Below are positions 25,909 to 34,797 of a stretch of DNA of 64,000 bases, piece after piece. The notes under the pieces are model-generated. The model was not told the DNA's origin and did not search any database. It saw only the letters and a list, made by a program, of their open reading frames with translations. Source of the stretch: Candidatus Aminicenantes bacterium UBA6228 (GTDB lineage: Bacteria; Acidobacteriota; Aminicenantia; Aminicenantales; Saccharicenantaceae); the NCBI GenBank assembly GCA_002441005.1, contig DJWO01000002.1:140328-204327 (forward strand), written 5' to 3'. A program made the translations under genes and the position numbers. Every line of letters starts with the position of its first letter. The first letter of the stretch is position 1.

Positions 25909-27828
25909 TCATCTGATAAATTCAATATATTTGTTTACTAATTTAACCGGCTGGAAAGGCTTCCCGCCAGCTTCATAAAATCTCCCAAAAAATTCGACAA
26001 ACTGCAATCTCATCGAATGGACGAAACCGCCAAGAAGACCAATGGCCAGATTAAAAAGATGGCCGCCGGCAAAAATTAAAATGCCGATAATCCAGCCAAC
26101 AATAGGAAAACCCCAGGCAATCTGAACCAGCGAGTTAACCACCATGGCTATCACTCCGGTCGATAAGCCCAGAGCCAGAAGACGGGAATAAGACAACGTA
26201 TCAGAAAAGTAACTGGTTATGCCATAAAGGGCATAAAGTCCACTGAAAAAGCGGGCAAAAATATTTCGTGAAGAAGAACTGAAAAAGACAATCCCCGCCG
26301 TCCCAATCAAGGCCAGGATACCAAGAATCGGCGGTTGCTTAAGAAGGAAATAGAACAGAAGAGAAGGAAGAAGCAGCAGCCAGCCGCCTTTGACGGCAAT
26401 AGCCGTCACTTTGTTTCCCTTTTTAAAATCTCTGACCAGGCTGAGAAAAGTAGAAAGCATAACCTGAATAAAACCCAGCGCCAGAGATAATATTAAATAA
26501 GGAATTGGGTCAGCGATTGGATCCATCAAAACCAAAGGTTTAATCGGAAAGCCAAACCAACCACCAAAAAGCGTACCAAAAATCATATTGGAGATGCCTA
26601 AATAGAAAAGCAAAAGCATAAATTGCCTGGTTCCACCTTTGGGTTCGGCTTTCTTGATATAGAACAGACTGAGGAGAGACATAACCAGGCCGTAGCCACC
26701 CTCGCTGAGGCACAGGCCAACAAAAACAAAGAAGAATGGGGCCAGATAAATAGTTGGATCTATGCTACCCGGACGGGGCAATCCATATAAGCTGGTAATG
26801 ACTTCAAAAGGTTTAATCAATTGAGGATTATCGAGAATAACCGGAGCTTCGTCCCGTTCTTCTGGTTTTGGTTCTCTTAAATTTAAATAAATATTTGGAG
26901 AAAACTGGCTGACCCTTTGGGCTAAATAATCGGCCTGAGCCGCCGGTACCCAGCCTGCTAACCAGGCAGTTTTTTCAGTCAGCCCGGCCAGGCTAACCCC
27001 GGCCAGTTTTTGTTGTTCGTTGAGAAGCACATCATAAACAGCCATCAGAGGTGAGCGGTGAACAGCCAGACCAGCCATATCTTTTTCGAGCTGACTGATC
27101 TCCGCCCCGGCCTGAGCTTTCTGCTGTTCCAGTCCGGCCAGTAAATCCGAGACCTTCTCATCTCCTTTTAGCCTGGGTAAGTAAGGCTCAAGCGAAATAA
27201 AGTTAAGCTTATAGCCGGAAAAAATGGCTTCAACTTCCTCCTTCAGACTTTGATGATAAATAATCAGAACATAAGTTAGATTCTTTTCAGCTGAAATCAA
27301 GGAAATAGATGCCGGCTGATCAGCCAGTTGCTCCTTTAAACCGGGAAAAGCCTCGGCCTTAACTTCAGCTATTTTTAGCAGGCAGCGGTCAAATCCGCTC
27401 AGACCGCTTAGAGGCACCTTAAGAGCCGCCAGAGGGCTTAAAAACTCTTTTTCTCTTTCTATTTGTTTAATGTTCTGGAAAAGCTGAGCTCGCTTCGCTT
27501 CGAGTTCTTCATAATCTTCAACTACCCGCTCGTAGCCATAATCGAGTAGGACTTTTCTCAGGCTGGCTGAATATTTTGGCTTCGGGGTTAGAAGTTTCTC
27601 CAGGCCTTTTTTGGGCTCCGTTTCAGGCAGGCTTTGAATTACATGATTGATTCGCGCCAGCCAGCGTTCGTAATCGGCTACCTCGGCAGGCGAAGAGGCC
27701 AGCTGCAACTCCTCATAGGGAAGAGGGTCAAGCTGGGCTATCCCCAGCTCCTGGAGATAAGAGACAAAGCCTTCAAGCTCAGTTTTGGGCAGGAGGACTT
27801 CTATTCTCTTAACCGGGGCAATAGCCAT
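25909..27828 (-). CDS. ntpI: V-type ATPase subunit I/a
   Basis: Stator subunit that forms the ion half-channels. The 639-residue protein has an N-terminal cytoplasmic coiled-coil half (to about residue 350) and a C-terminal half with about eight membrane helices. The essential Arg is in TLSYSRLLALGLSTG. GGYGLVMSLLSLFY and the GLLGGFVHSMRLQFVEFFGR end are family hallmarks. It begins two bases after the preceding stalk gene. Confidence 0.95.
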   Translation of the reverse strand: MAIAPVKRIEVLLPKTELEGFVSYLQELGIAQLDPLPYEELQLASSPAEVADYERWLARINHVIQSLPETEPKKGLEKLLTPKPKYSASLRKVLLDYGYERVVEDYEELEAKRAQLFQNIKQIEREKEFLSPLAALKVPLSGLSGFDRCLLKIAEVKAEAFPGLKEQLADQPASISLISAEKNLTYVLIIYHQSLKEEVEAIFSGYKLNFISLEPYLPRLKGDEKVSDLLAGLEQQKAQAGAEISQLEKDMAGLAVHRSPLMAVYDVLLNEQQKLAGVSLAGLTEKTAWLAGWVPAAQADYLAQRVSQFSPNIYLNLREPKPEERDEAPVILDNPQLIKPFEVITSLYGLPRPGSIDPTIYLAPFFFVFVGLCLSEGGYGLVMSLLSLFYIKKAEPKGGTRQFMLLLFYLGISNMIFGTLFGGWFGFPIKPLVLMDPIADPIPYLILSLALGFIQVMLSTFLSLVRDFKKGNKVTAIAVKGGWLLLLPSLLFYFLLKQPPILGILALIGTAGIVFFSSSSRNIFARFFSGLYALYGITSYFSDTLSYSRLLALGLSTGVIAMVVNSLVQIAWGFPIVGWIIGILIFAGGHLFNLAIGLLGGFVHSMRLQFVEFFGRFYEAGGKPFQPVKLVNKYIEFIR

Positions 27829-27830
27829 CT

Positions 27831-28208
27831 TCAGGACTGCCTTTCTTTTATAATCTCGAAGAGGCGCTGGATCGTTTTGTCTACAGTCTGTTGAAAATTG
27901 GCCGAGGCCGTTTCCATCAGCTGCTTTTTCTCAGCTTCTGTTTTTTCTTTTACGGCCCTGGCCTCAGTTTCGGCCTGCTGGCGAGCCTCAGCTTTAATCC
28001 GGGTGGCCTGGTTCCTGGCTTCAGCCAGGATCTTTCCGGTCAACTGCTCAGCTTCTTCTACCGCTTGCCGGATTAATTCAGCCGAGGTCCTTTGCTTAGC
28101 TTCCTCCATTTTCAGCCTGGCTTTAGCTTCAGCTTCTTTTACCTGGAGGAGGACATCAGCCGTCTGGACTTCTCCGGTTAAAGTTTTGTTCGGCTTCTTT
28201 TCTTCCAT
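27831..28208 (-). CDS. V-type ATPase peripheral stalk coiled-coil subunit (G/H-like)
   Basis: First gene of the ATPase operon. A 125-residue, almost wholly helical protein with Ala/Glu/Lys/Gln heptads (EAEAKARLKMEEAKQRT to ETEARAVKEKTEAEKKQ). It fits the G/H subunit that pairs with subunit E in the peripheral stalk. Sequence alone is low in complexity; the assignment rests on place and coiled-coil character. Confidence 0.75.
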   Translation of the reverse strand: MEEKKPNKTLTGEVQTADVLLQVKEAEAKARLKMEEAKQRTSAELIRQAVEEAEQLTGKILAEARNQATRIKAEARQQAETEARAVKEKTEAEKKQLMETASANFQQTVDKTIQRLFEIIKERQS

Positions 28209-28309
28209 CTTTTATCCTGAGTAAATAAATTCTTCTGTCTCCTGTCCGGGAGGCTCAGCTAAAAAAGATTTCTCTTTCTGGCTGGCCGCTGAAGCCGGCC
28301 AAACCAGCC

Positions 28310-29089
28310 TCAAGCCATGAATTCCTGATAAAGGAAATAGGCTTGTTCAGGAAGCTTTTTTTTATGCCATAAAGACTCAAGCTTGGAGAGCCTCGTCCTG
28401 GTTTCAATCGGGCCAAAACTAAAAATCAGATGAGCACCGCTCTCACTAAGACTATTAATATAATCAAAAGAAGCCGGTAGTTCAAGATGAATTATTATCT
28501 GGCCTTTGAGCTTTCTCATATTTTTAAGAAGTTCGGAGAGGGCCGGCTGGCTGCTTTCATCAAAAAACCGGTTGGACAGATGCAGCCAGCAATTGTTTGT
28601 AAGCCAGTCAGCCAGGCTGCCATCAGGCTGGTCATGATGATAATAGACAAGGGCTGACCCACCGGCCGAGGTCTCCTCAGCCAGTTTCGACAACAGGCCA
28701 GGTTCCCAGGTTTTATTCCGGGAAGAAATAAAAACCGATTTGAAGCCAGAAGCCAGCTTTGAGTCAAAAGCCCCAGCCTGAGAACCATCTTCCAGGAAAA
28801 AATAAACCGGGCAGCCTTTTTTCTTAAAAAGCTCGGTTATGGCGGCTAATTGATTAAAATCCGGACGGGCCACATCCCCCGTGTAAAAGGCAAAATGAAA
28901 ATCGGAGAGAACAATCAATTCACTAAGGCCAAACTGACCGGTATCAAGGAGAACCGGTTTTAGTTTTTTCCGGGAAGCCAGTTCCAGCCATCCCTGAAGC
29001 TCGGAAAAATCATGGACATCATCCCGGATAATCAGTCGCTGGCCCTTATTAAGCAGTCGAACCTGCTCTTCAAGTTTAACCCAATCCAT
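28310..29089 (-). CDS. Hypothetical protein upstream of the V-ATPase operon
   Basis: A 259-residue soluble protein I do not recognise. It has no signal peptide or membrane helix. Alternating strand and helix segments (KPVLLDTGQF, LIVLSDFHFAFYTGD, CPVYFFLEDG, GQIIIHLELP, HLIFSFGPIETRTRL) suggest an alpha/beta or barrel fold; acidic residues end several strands. It ends 101 bases before the first ATPase subunit gene on the same strand, so it may share the transcript. Codon choice and composition look like the neighbours. Confidence 0.7.
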   Translation of the reverse strand: MDWVKLEEQVRLLNKGQRLIIRDDVHDFSELQGWLELASRKKLKPVLLDTGQFGLSELIVLSDFHFAFYTGDVARPDFNQLAAITELFKKKGCPVYFFLEDGSQAGAFDSKLASGFKSVFISSRNKTWEPGLLSKLAEETSAGGSALVYYHHDQPDGSLADWLTNNCWLHLSNRFFDESSQPALSELLKNMRKLKGQIIIHLELPASFDYINSLSESGAHLIFSFGPIETRTRLSKLESLWHKKKLPEQAYFLYQEFMA

Positions 29090-29156
29090 GATTTAATAAA
29101 GTTAGCACCTAAAATTTTATGTGTCAACCATTGAAAAACAAGGTTTTGGTCTGAAT

Positions 29157-29185
29157 TTGAGGCCAGTAGAGAACTGAGGTATGAT
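29157..29185 (+). promoter_or_regulatory. Candidate promoter of queC-queD-queE
   Basis: TTGAGG (29157-29162) and TATGAT (29180-29185) are 17 bases apart, leaving a leader of about 50 bases before the queC ATG at 29243. I looked for a preQ1 riboswitch in the leader and did not see one. Confidence 0.5.
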
Positions 29186-29242
29186 GAAAGCGAAAGCAAT
29201 AAAATCGGTTGAAAATCGAGAGCTTGGTTAAAGAGAAAAGAG

Positions 29243-29962
29243 ATGTACCAATCGAAAGGCAGAAAGGTGGCGCGTTGCCTGGTGCTGTTTTCAGGGGGAA
29301 TTGACTCGACGACGGCTCTTTACTGGGCTTTAAAACGGTACCAGCAGGTTCAGCCGGTCATTTTTGATTATGGCCAGAGGCACCGGGTTGAAATAAAAAT
29401 GGCAAAAAAGACCTGCCAGCGGCTCGGGCTTGAGCCCAAAATAATAAAAATTGACCTCAGGCAGATCGGTGGCTCGGCCCTGACCGATGAAAAAATAAAG
29501 GTGCCTGAATTTAAGAAAACCGGGCAAATAAAAGAAGGCTTGCCGGCTACCTATGTCCCTTTTCGCAACGGCATCTTTATAGCCCTGGGAGCGGCCCTGG
29601 CTGAAACCCTTAACCTTTCTGACCTGATTTGCGGTTTCAATGTCATTGACTCGCCTGATTATCCTGATACGACCAGGAGCTTTGCCCGGGCAATGGAAAA
29701 GGCTATTAATGAAGGGACAGGGGCCAGATTCAAGCCGGAAAAGTTCCGGATTATTGCCCCATTTCTATCGCTAAAAAAATCAGAAATAATCAGGCTCGGT
29801 TTGAGCCTGGGGGCTGATTACTCTTACTCGGTTAGCTGCTATGCCGGCAGAGAAATTCCCTGCGGCGAGTGTTCCAGCTGCTTGCTCCGGGCTCAGGCCT
29901 GGCGGGAAGCCGAGGAGGAGGATCACCTGGTCAGACGGCTTAAAAAGGAGGGGAAAATATGA
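29243..29962 (+). CDS. queC: 7-cyano-7-deazaguanine synthase QueC
   Basis: Converts carboxydeazaguanine to preQ0 with ATP and ammonia. The PP-loop is LFSGGIDSTTAL, followed by DYGQRHRVE. Zinc ligands are in SCYAGREIPCGECSSCLLR near the C-terminus. The 239-residue length is normal. The gene overlaps queD by four bases; together queC, queD and queE plus queF nearby supply preQ1 for queuosine. No folE, queA or tgt is in the window. Confidence 0.96.
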   Translation: MYQSKGRKVARCLVLFSGGIDSTTALYWALKRYQQVQPVIFDYGQRHRVEIKMAKKTCQRLGLEPKIIKIDLRQIGGSALTDEKIKVPEFKKTGQIKEGLPATYVPFRNGIFIALGAALAETLNLSDLICGFNVIDSPDYPDTTRSFARAMEKAINEGTGARFKPEKFRIIAPFLSLKKSEIIRLGLSLGADYSYSVSCYAGREIPCGECSSCLLRAQAWREAEEEDHLVRRLKKEGKI

Positions 29963-30303
29963 GCTGGAAACTTAAGGTCAGAGATAAATTCTCGGCTGCC
30001 CATTACCTTCGGGAATACCAGGGGAAGTGCGAAAAGCTTCATGGACATACTTTTCAGGTGGAGGTGGAAATAGCTGTGAGGGAGCTCGATCAGACCGGGC
30101 TGGGCATTGATTTTATTGAAATCAAGAAAAAGCTGGCTGACGTCCTTCCTGATCATAAACTTCTCAATGAAGTTTATGACTTCAATCCGTCGGCTGAAAA
30201 CCTGGCCAGAGAGATTTACCACCGGCTGAAAGAAAGTTATCCGGTGACAGCCGTGACCGTCTGGGAGTCGGAAGATGCCGCCGCCACCTACACTGAAGAT
30301 TAA
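29959..30303 (+). CDS. queD: 6-carboxy-5,6,7,8-tetrahydropterin synthase QueD
   Basis: Makes carboxytetrahydropterin from dihydroneopterin triphosphate. The 114-residue protein has zinc histidines in FSAAHYL and KLHGHTF, the catalytic Cys just before the second motif (GKCEKLHGHT), and the C-terminal VTVWESEDAAATY. It starts inside the queC stop and overlaps queE by 29 bases. Confidence 0.95.
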   Translation: MSWKLKVRDKFSAAHYLREYQGKCEKLHGHTFQVEVEIAVRELDQTGLGIDFIEIKKKLADVLPDHKLLNEVYDFNPSAENLAREIYHRLKESYPVTAVTVWESEDAAATYTED

Positions 30304-30904
30304 CGAGATCTTTTTTTCAGTTGAAGGAGAAGGCGGACGACAGGGACAGCCAACCATTTTTGTCCGGCTCTCCGGCTGCAACCTGAGCTGTGACTTTTGC
30401 GATACCAAGTCTGCCCGGGAAGAAGGGCAGGAACTCAGTCTGGAAATCATTCTTAGTAACTTAGTAGAGATTAAAGATAAATATAAAGCAGACTGGGTTT
30501 CAATTACCGGTGGCGAACCGCTTCTTCAGGATATCAGACCCTTAGTGGAGAAACTTAAGAAGGCTGGCTTTAAAATTCAAATAGAAACTAACGGGACAAA
30601 ACCAGTCGGATTCCGGGTGGACTGGCTGACCGTTTCCCCCAAACCTCCTGATTTTTTTTCAACTCGGAGCTGCCAGCAGCGAGCGACAGAAGTTAAGCTG
30701 GTGGTAACTAAAAAATTAAACCTGGCCGAAGTCGAAAAAGTAAGGAAAAAGTTTGCGGTGAAAGTTGCGCTCTGGCTTCAGCCCGAGTCAAATGAAGCCT
30801 GGAGTTACCGGAAAGCCTGGCGCCTATTTCAACAGGCGGCCAGAATTGGCCTCAAGAATATCAGGTTGGGTTGCCAGCTCCATAAGATTTACGGCCTGAA
30901 GTAG
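30275..30904 (+). CDS. queE: 7-carboxy-7-deazaguanine synthase QueE
   Basis: Radical SAM ring-contracting enzyme of the 7-deazaguanine pathway. The 209-residue protein begins INEIFFSVEGEGGRQGQPT, has the cluster motif SGCNLSCDFCDT and the SAM-binding SITGGEPLLQ. It is the last gene of the rightward queCDE unit and ends seven bases from the convergent EamA gene. Confidence 0.95.
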   Translation: MPPPPTLKINEIFFSVEGEGGRQGQPTIFVRLSGCNLSCDFCDTKSAREEGQELSLEIILSNLVEIKDKYKADWVSITGGEPLLQDIRPLVEKLKKAGFKIQIETNGTKPVGFRVDWLTVSPKPPDFFSTRSCQQRATEVKLVVTKKLNLAEVEKVRKKFAVKVALWLQPESNEAWSYRKAWRLFQQAARIGLKNIRLGCQLHKIYGLK

Positions 30905-30911
30905 GGTTTAA

Positions 30912-32054
30912 TTATTCCTTATCTGCTTGATTAAAATTCTGGCTATTTTTACCTTTTTTATTAAAAATTTTGTGCCCGTTTCTGGCCAGGTAAACGCCAA
31001 AGAAAATAATCGGCACTCCCACCACCTGAATCCAGGTAATTCTATCATGAAGAAAAATACAGGCCGTCAGGACGCCGAAGACAGGAGTCAGGTTGCTGAA
31101 GACCCCGGTTCTGGCTCCGCCTATTCTTTCGATTGACTTATACCAGATGACAGAAGCCAGGACGAGGGCCAGTAGAGCCGAGTAAAGGACCCCGAGCCAT
31201 CCGCCTAAGGAAACACGGCTGAAATCCGTTCGGGCGAAATCCTGCCAGGCAAAAGGCAGGTAGAAGACTGTCCCCAGAATGTTGGTCAGAGCGGCCATTT
31301 TGAGCGGCGACATATTTTTAAGCGCTGGCCGGGCATAAATTGTATATAAAGCCCACATCAGACCTGATAAAATTATAAAAAAGATACCCGAAACTTCCGA
31401 TCCCCTAAAGTCAGTTCCATCAGGACGTCCCAGGATAACAGCATAAAGGCCCCCTACCGATAGCAAAATACCCAGCCAGCCAACTGGCCGCAGGCGCTCA
31501 AAACCGAGCACAGCACTCAGCAGGGCAATTAAAACCGGCGTCATGGCATTACTCATGGAGACAAGAGAGGCTGACGTCCGGCTCAGACCGGTTATGAAAA
31601 AGATCTGATAAAAAGTAATCCCGATTATAGACAGGAATATTACCCGGGGTAGATCCTTGCGCTTGATTCTAAAGCCTTCTCCGCTTCTCCAGAGAATAAA
31701 GGCATAGATGGCGGATGAGATTAAAAATCTGGTCAGATTAAAGGCCTGTGGAGTAAGCTGCGAAAAAGAAACCTTGATGACCGGCACATTGGCTCCCCAG
31801 ATGATGGTGGTCAAAATCATCAGGAGATCAGTCAGCCCAAAAGCTGCCGGCTGGTCAACAGGCCCGAGTTTCCTGCCGGCTTTATCTTCATCGGGGAGAT
31901 CAAGATCTCTGACGGCCTCGTGGGTAGGAGGTAAAGTCTGGTCGGCAGGAAAGGAACCGGCTGCACTCGTTGATTCTAATCCTGTGTCGATACAGGCTGA
32001 CGCTGGCTGGATTTCAGTTTTCTGGTTGTGTTTATAAAAATCCTTATTTTTCAT
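30912..32054 (-). CDS. EamA-family (DMT superfamily) transporter
   Basis: Inner-membrane permease with ten predicted helices in two EamA repeats (about residues 78-215 and 225-360). The start TTIIWGANVPVIKVSF and the end VQVVGVPIIFFGVYL are typical. About 75 hydrophilic N-terminal residues (rich in Pro, Asp, Gln) precede the first helix, unusual for the family. It begins 40 bases after queF on the same strand, so a role in moving a queuosine precursor is possible but not shown by sequence. Confidence 0.88.
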   Translation of the reverse strand: MKNKDFYKHNQKTEIQPASACIDTGLESTSAAGSFPADQTLPPTHEAVRDLDLPDEDKAGRKLGPVDQPAAFGLTDLLMILTTIIWGANVPVIKVSFSQLTPQAFNLTRFLISSAIYAFILWRSGEGFRIKRKDLPRVIFLSIIGITFYQIFFITGLSRTSASLVSMSNAMTPVLIALLSAVLGFERLRPVGWLGILLSVGGLYAVILGRPDGTDFRGSEVSGIFFIILSGLMWALYTIYARPALKNMSPLKMAALTNILGTVFYLPFAWQDFARTDFSRVSLGGWLGVLYSALLALVLASVIWYKSIERIGGARTGVFSNLTPVFGVLTACIFLHDRITWIQVVGVPIIFFGVYLARNGHKIFNKKGKNSQNFNQADKE

Positions 32055-32094
32055 ATTCTCTTCTTTTTGTTTTTGCTGACAGATCAGACCGCTC

Positions 32095-32505
32095 TTACTC
32101 CCCGCGTGGATAGCGAGCTTCGACAGTCGAGCTTAATCCGCCTCGCGGCATAAACTCCCCCCTGACCAGAGCTTTTTTCGGCTGACAGGTTTTAACCACA
32201 TCTTCCAGAATGCGGTTCACAGCATTCTCATAAAAAATACCCAGATTCCGATAAGCAAGAATATACATCTTAAGCGACTTTAGCTCGATAACCTTTTTGT
32301 CTGGAATATACCAGATAGTAATTATGCCAAAATCAGGCAGGCCGGTTTTGGGGCAAACCGAAGTGTATTCAGGGATATCAATAGTAATTTCATAATCAGG
32401 AAACTGATTGGGAAAAGTTTCTATGGCTGGCAACTTGGCTTTAAGCCCCGCTCTGGCTTCTTTTTCACCATATTTTCCAGATGTTATTTTCTTTTTTTCT
32501 GGCAT
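32095..32505 (-). CDS. queF: NADPH-dependent 7-cyano-7-deazaguanine reductase QueF
   Basis: Reduces preQ0 to preQ1. The 136-residue short (YkvM) type enzyme has the thioimide-forming Cys in YTSVCPKTGLPDFG with the catalytic Asp two residues after Pro, and the NADPH motif ELKSLKMYILAYR. I start it at ATG 32505 (MPEKKKITSGKYGEKEA); the open frame extends to 32670 but the extra residues are unlike the family. It is probably transcribed with the EamA gene. Confidence 0.93.
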   Translation of the reverse strand: MPEKKKITSGKYGEKEARAGLKAKLPAIETFPNQFPDYEITIDIPEYTSVCPKTGLPDFGIITIWYIPDKKVIELKSLKMYILAYRNLGIFYENAVNRILEDVVKTCQPKKALVRGEFMPRGGLSSTVEARYPRGE

Positions 32506-32840
32506 GGCCTTTCTCGTTTCATCCTGTGATCTTAAGAATCCTGCTTTTAATCTTATATTAATTTTATAAATGATAGCCCAAAAGCTCCCCGGCAGCAAGA
32601 AATGACCCTTATTCAGCCTGGCAGATGTTATCCAGCTGGAATTGAGGAGTGATGAAGCGCCTTCCCCCATGGTTTGGAGGTTTAATCCTGGCTGGCAGTT
32701 TTTACTCTAACCAGAGGCCAGCCCTTCTTTTCTTGAAGATGGAAGAGACCGGCTCCATAGTTTATTTTCAGGAACTTTCTCATAATTTTATATATAATAT
32801 CTTCGTTTGATAAATATTTAGGGGATACCCGCAGCTAATT

Positions 32841-34643
32841 ATGAGTCTGATTACTCTTTTCCCGCCTGAGGAGCCCAGGGCCAAGAGGTCATGCGGGCAG
32901 AGAATCCAGAAGGGCTGGTTAGTTATCAAACAGACAGCCAGCGGATTTTCCGGAGCTTTGCTTCTTTCCACTGCCTTCCATTTATTCTTAGCTTTTCTTC
33001 TGACGGTGACGGCTGTGGCTTATTATCCTCGTTCAGTGGCGGGCAATGGCGAGGCGGGGGCTTCAGGCGATCTCAATCTTTTTGCCCGGGCACTTGATGA
33101 ACTGACTAAAGAAAAAGGGCTGGACGAAGAACTGGCTGGACTTATGACGGAGCTTGAGGAGGAAAAACTGCCAGAAGCGGCTCAGAATTTTCTGATTCTG
33201 GACGAAGGCCTGTCTGAAGAAGAGAAAATAGAAATTTATAAGAAGCTCCTTGAAAACTTTTTTTCACAGGGGAATGGAGGTTCAGCTGGAGGAAAATCAC
33301 TGGCCAAAGAAAACTCTCGGCTGGGAGAGGAAGAAAGCTTTGAAATCCGTTCTGGCGAAAAGGTTTTTTTAAGCCCGGCAGCTTCAGGCAGCGGGAAATC
33401 TGAACTATATTTACTCAGCCGGGATGAAGCTCAGGAGCTTAAAAAGCTGGAGAAGGCCGGCGCTTTGAAAAATCCACCGAGCTTCGGTCCTGGGCACTTT
33501 ATTGAACTCAGGCTGGGGAGTGGGCAGACTGAGGTGCCGGCTCAATACTACTACCGGCCTTGTCCTTATGAAGAAATTATGGCCAAAGGAGCCTTGAATT
33601 TTTCAATTATTAAGGGCTTCCCGACCTTTATCTTCCCAGCGGCTGAAAATGAACAGGCCAAGGAAACACTGGATCAGACTTCCAGCCAGGCTGAGAGGCT
33701 TTTTCCGCAGGGAAATTTTCGCGTCTTCTATTACGGAGAAGCAGAATGGCAGGAGCAAAAAGCAGAGGAAAGGGGTCAGAAGAAAAGTGGCCCGGTCCAC
33801 TTTGAGCTGGTAGCGCCCAGGTGGTCAGAAATCCTGGATGAGCTGATGGCCTATCCGGAGGAGGTGCAGTTTTCTATTTTTGAAAAAGATTATCTCAACA
33901 AATACGACTGGAACGATCCAGAGCTTGTTGCCTTTACCAAAAGTTTCATCAACTCTAACCTGAATGGCGTTATCTTTATTGAAGATGAATTTACTGCCGC
34001 CTTCGATGCTCTGGAGGAACTTTTTTATAAGAAGCCAATCTTTGAAAGAATAGCCGTTCTGATTGAGAGTCATCCGCCCTCGCCGGTTAGTGATGAGCTT
34101 CTATTCTGCCTCGCCTCTTCTTTAGATATGGAAAGGAGAGTGATACGAAATCTGGCCAGAGCTTATCCTCAGGCTAAGGACATCTATGTTAAAAAAGCCT
34201 CTCTTGATTATGTTTTTAACTCCCTGCCGAAAGCTTTTGTTTTAAATCAGGTTTATGAGGAACTCAAGAAAAGCCTCAGCCGGAAAGGCTATTCCTCCCT
34301 GGATGAAGCCCTGAACAAATATCTTGAAGCGGAACTCAAGATTTATCAGGAGCTGGACAGAAGAGGCGGCCGGACAGGGGCCAGAGCTTTATATGCTCTC
34401 GGTCTGACTTACTGGGAAAAAGGGGAAAGAGAAAGGGCTATAAAAACCTGGCGCGAGATTAAGGGAGTAAACCTCCCGGCTTCAATCATCGCCATCCAGC
34501 GGGTTATAGAGGAAACACCTGCCGCTAAGCTTGATGAAGAAATAGAAGCCGAGCTTAATTACCAGTCAGCTAAAAACAGCAGGTTTCTCTACCGGCGGCA
34601 GGTCCAGTTCGATAAGTGGGCCCGCCGCCAGAAGGTCGATTAA
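32841..34643 (+). CDS. Hypothetical membrane-anchored protein with helical repeat C-terminus
   Basis: A 600-residue protein I do not recognise. The first 37 residues are basic, then one membrane helix (about 38-61, GALLLSTAFHLFLAFLLTVT), so most of the chain should lie outside the cytoplasmic membrane. Residues 75-190 are acidic and helical. A middle domain (about 190-330) has RDEAQELKKLEKAG and FVELR-like strands. The C-terminal third has a TPR-like unit (ARALYALGLTYWEKGERERAI). No ribosome site is clear at ATG 32841. A scaffold or envelope role is a guess. Confidence 0.75.
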   Translation: MSLITLFPPEEPRAKRSCGQRIQKGWLVIKQTASGFSGALLLSTAFHLFLAFLLTVTAVAYYPRSVAGNGEAGASGDLNLFARALDELTKEKGLDEELAGLMTELEEEKLPEAAQNFLILDEGLSEEEKIEIYKKLLENFFSQGNGGSAGGKSLAKENSRLGEEESFEIRSGEKVFLSPAASGSGKSELYLLSRDEAQELKKLEKAGALKNPPSFGPGHFIELRLGSGQTEVPAQYYYRPCPYEEIMAKGALNFSIIKGFPTFIFPAAENEQAKETLDQTSSQAERLFPQGNFRVFYYGEAEWQEQKAEERGQKKSGPVHFELVAPRWSEILDELMAYPEEVQFSIFEKDYLNKYDWNDPELVAFTKSFINSNLNGVIFIEDEFTAAFDALEELFYKKPIFERIAVLIESHPPSPVSDELLFCLASSLDMERRVIRNLARAYPQAKDIYVKKASLDYVFNSLPKAFVLNQVYEELKKSLSRKGYSSLDEALNKYLEAELKIYQELDRRGGRTGARALYALGLTYWEKGERERAIKTWREIKGVNLPASIIAIQRVIEETPAAKLDEEIEAELNYQSAKNSRFLYRRQVQFDKWARRQKVD

Positions 34644-34687
34644 ATAATAATCTGGTCTTTTGATCAAATCGGCCAATTGAATCTCTC

Positions 34688-34768
34688 GGGCAAAAAGTTT
34701 GCCCTTTAAAATATATTTAATGATAGCTATGATAATAAGGAAGTCCAGCGAGATTAACAGCTGGACTT
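34688..34768 (+). other. Two inverted repeats between the hypothetical gene and the restriction gene
   Basis: GGGCAAA/TTTGCCC (34688-34694 and 34698-34704) makes a tight hairpin followed only by TTT, a weak terminator candidate for the gene before it. AAGTCCAGC/GCTGGACTT (34741-34749 and 34760-34768) is a perfect 9-bp repeat with a 10-base gap, 30 bases before the restriction gene start. It could be an operator or leader hairpin controlling the restriction-modification pair. Confidence 0.5.
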
Positions 34769-34797
34769 AAACGTCACTATTATTAGTGGAGTCTCAG

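Noticed and set aside
28225..28309. GC-rich dyad GGCTGG/CCAGCC as a terminator before the V-ATPase operon
   Set aside because: No T-run follows it on the minus strand and the stem is interrupted.
29090..29242. Possible preQ1 riboswitch before queC
   Set aside because: The characteristic short pseudoknot motif is not visible in this leader.
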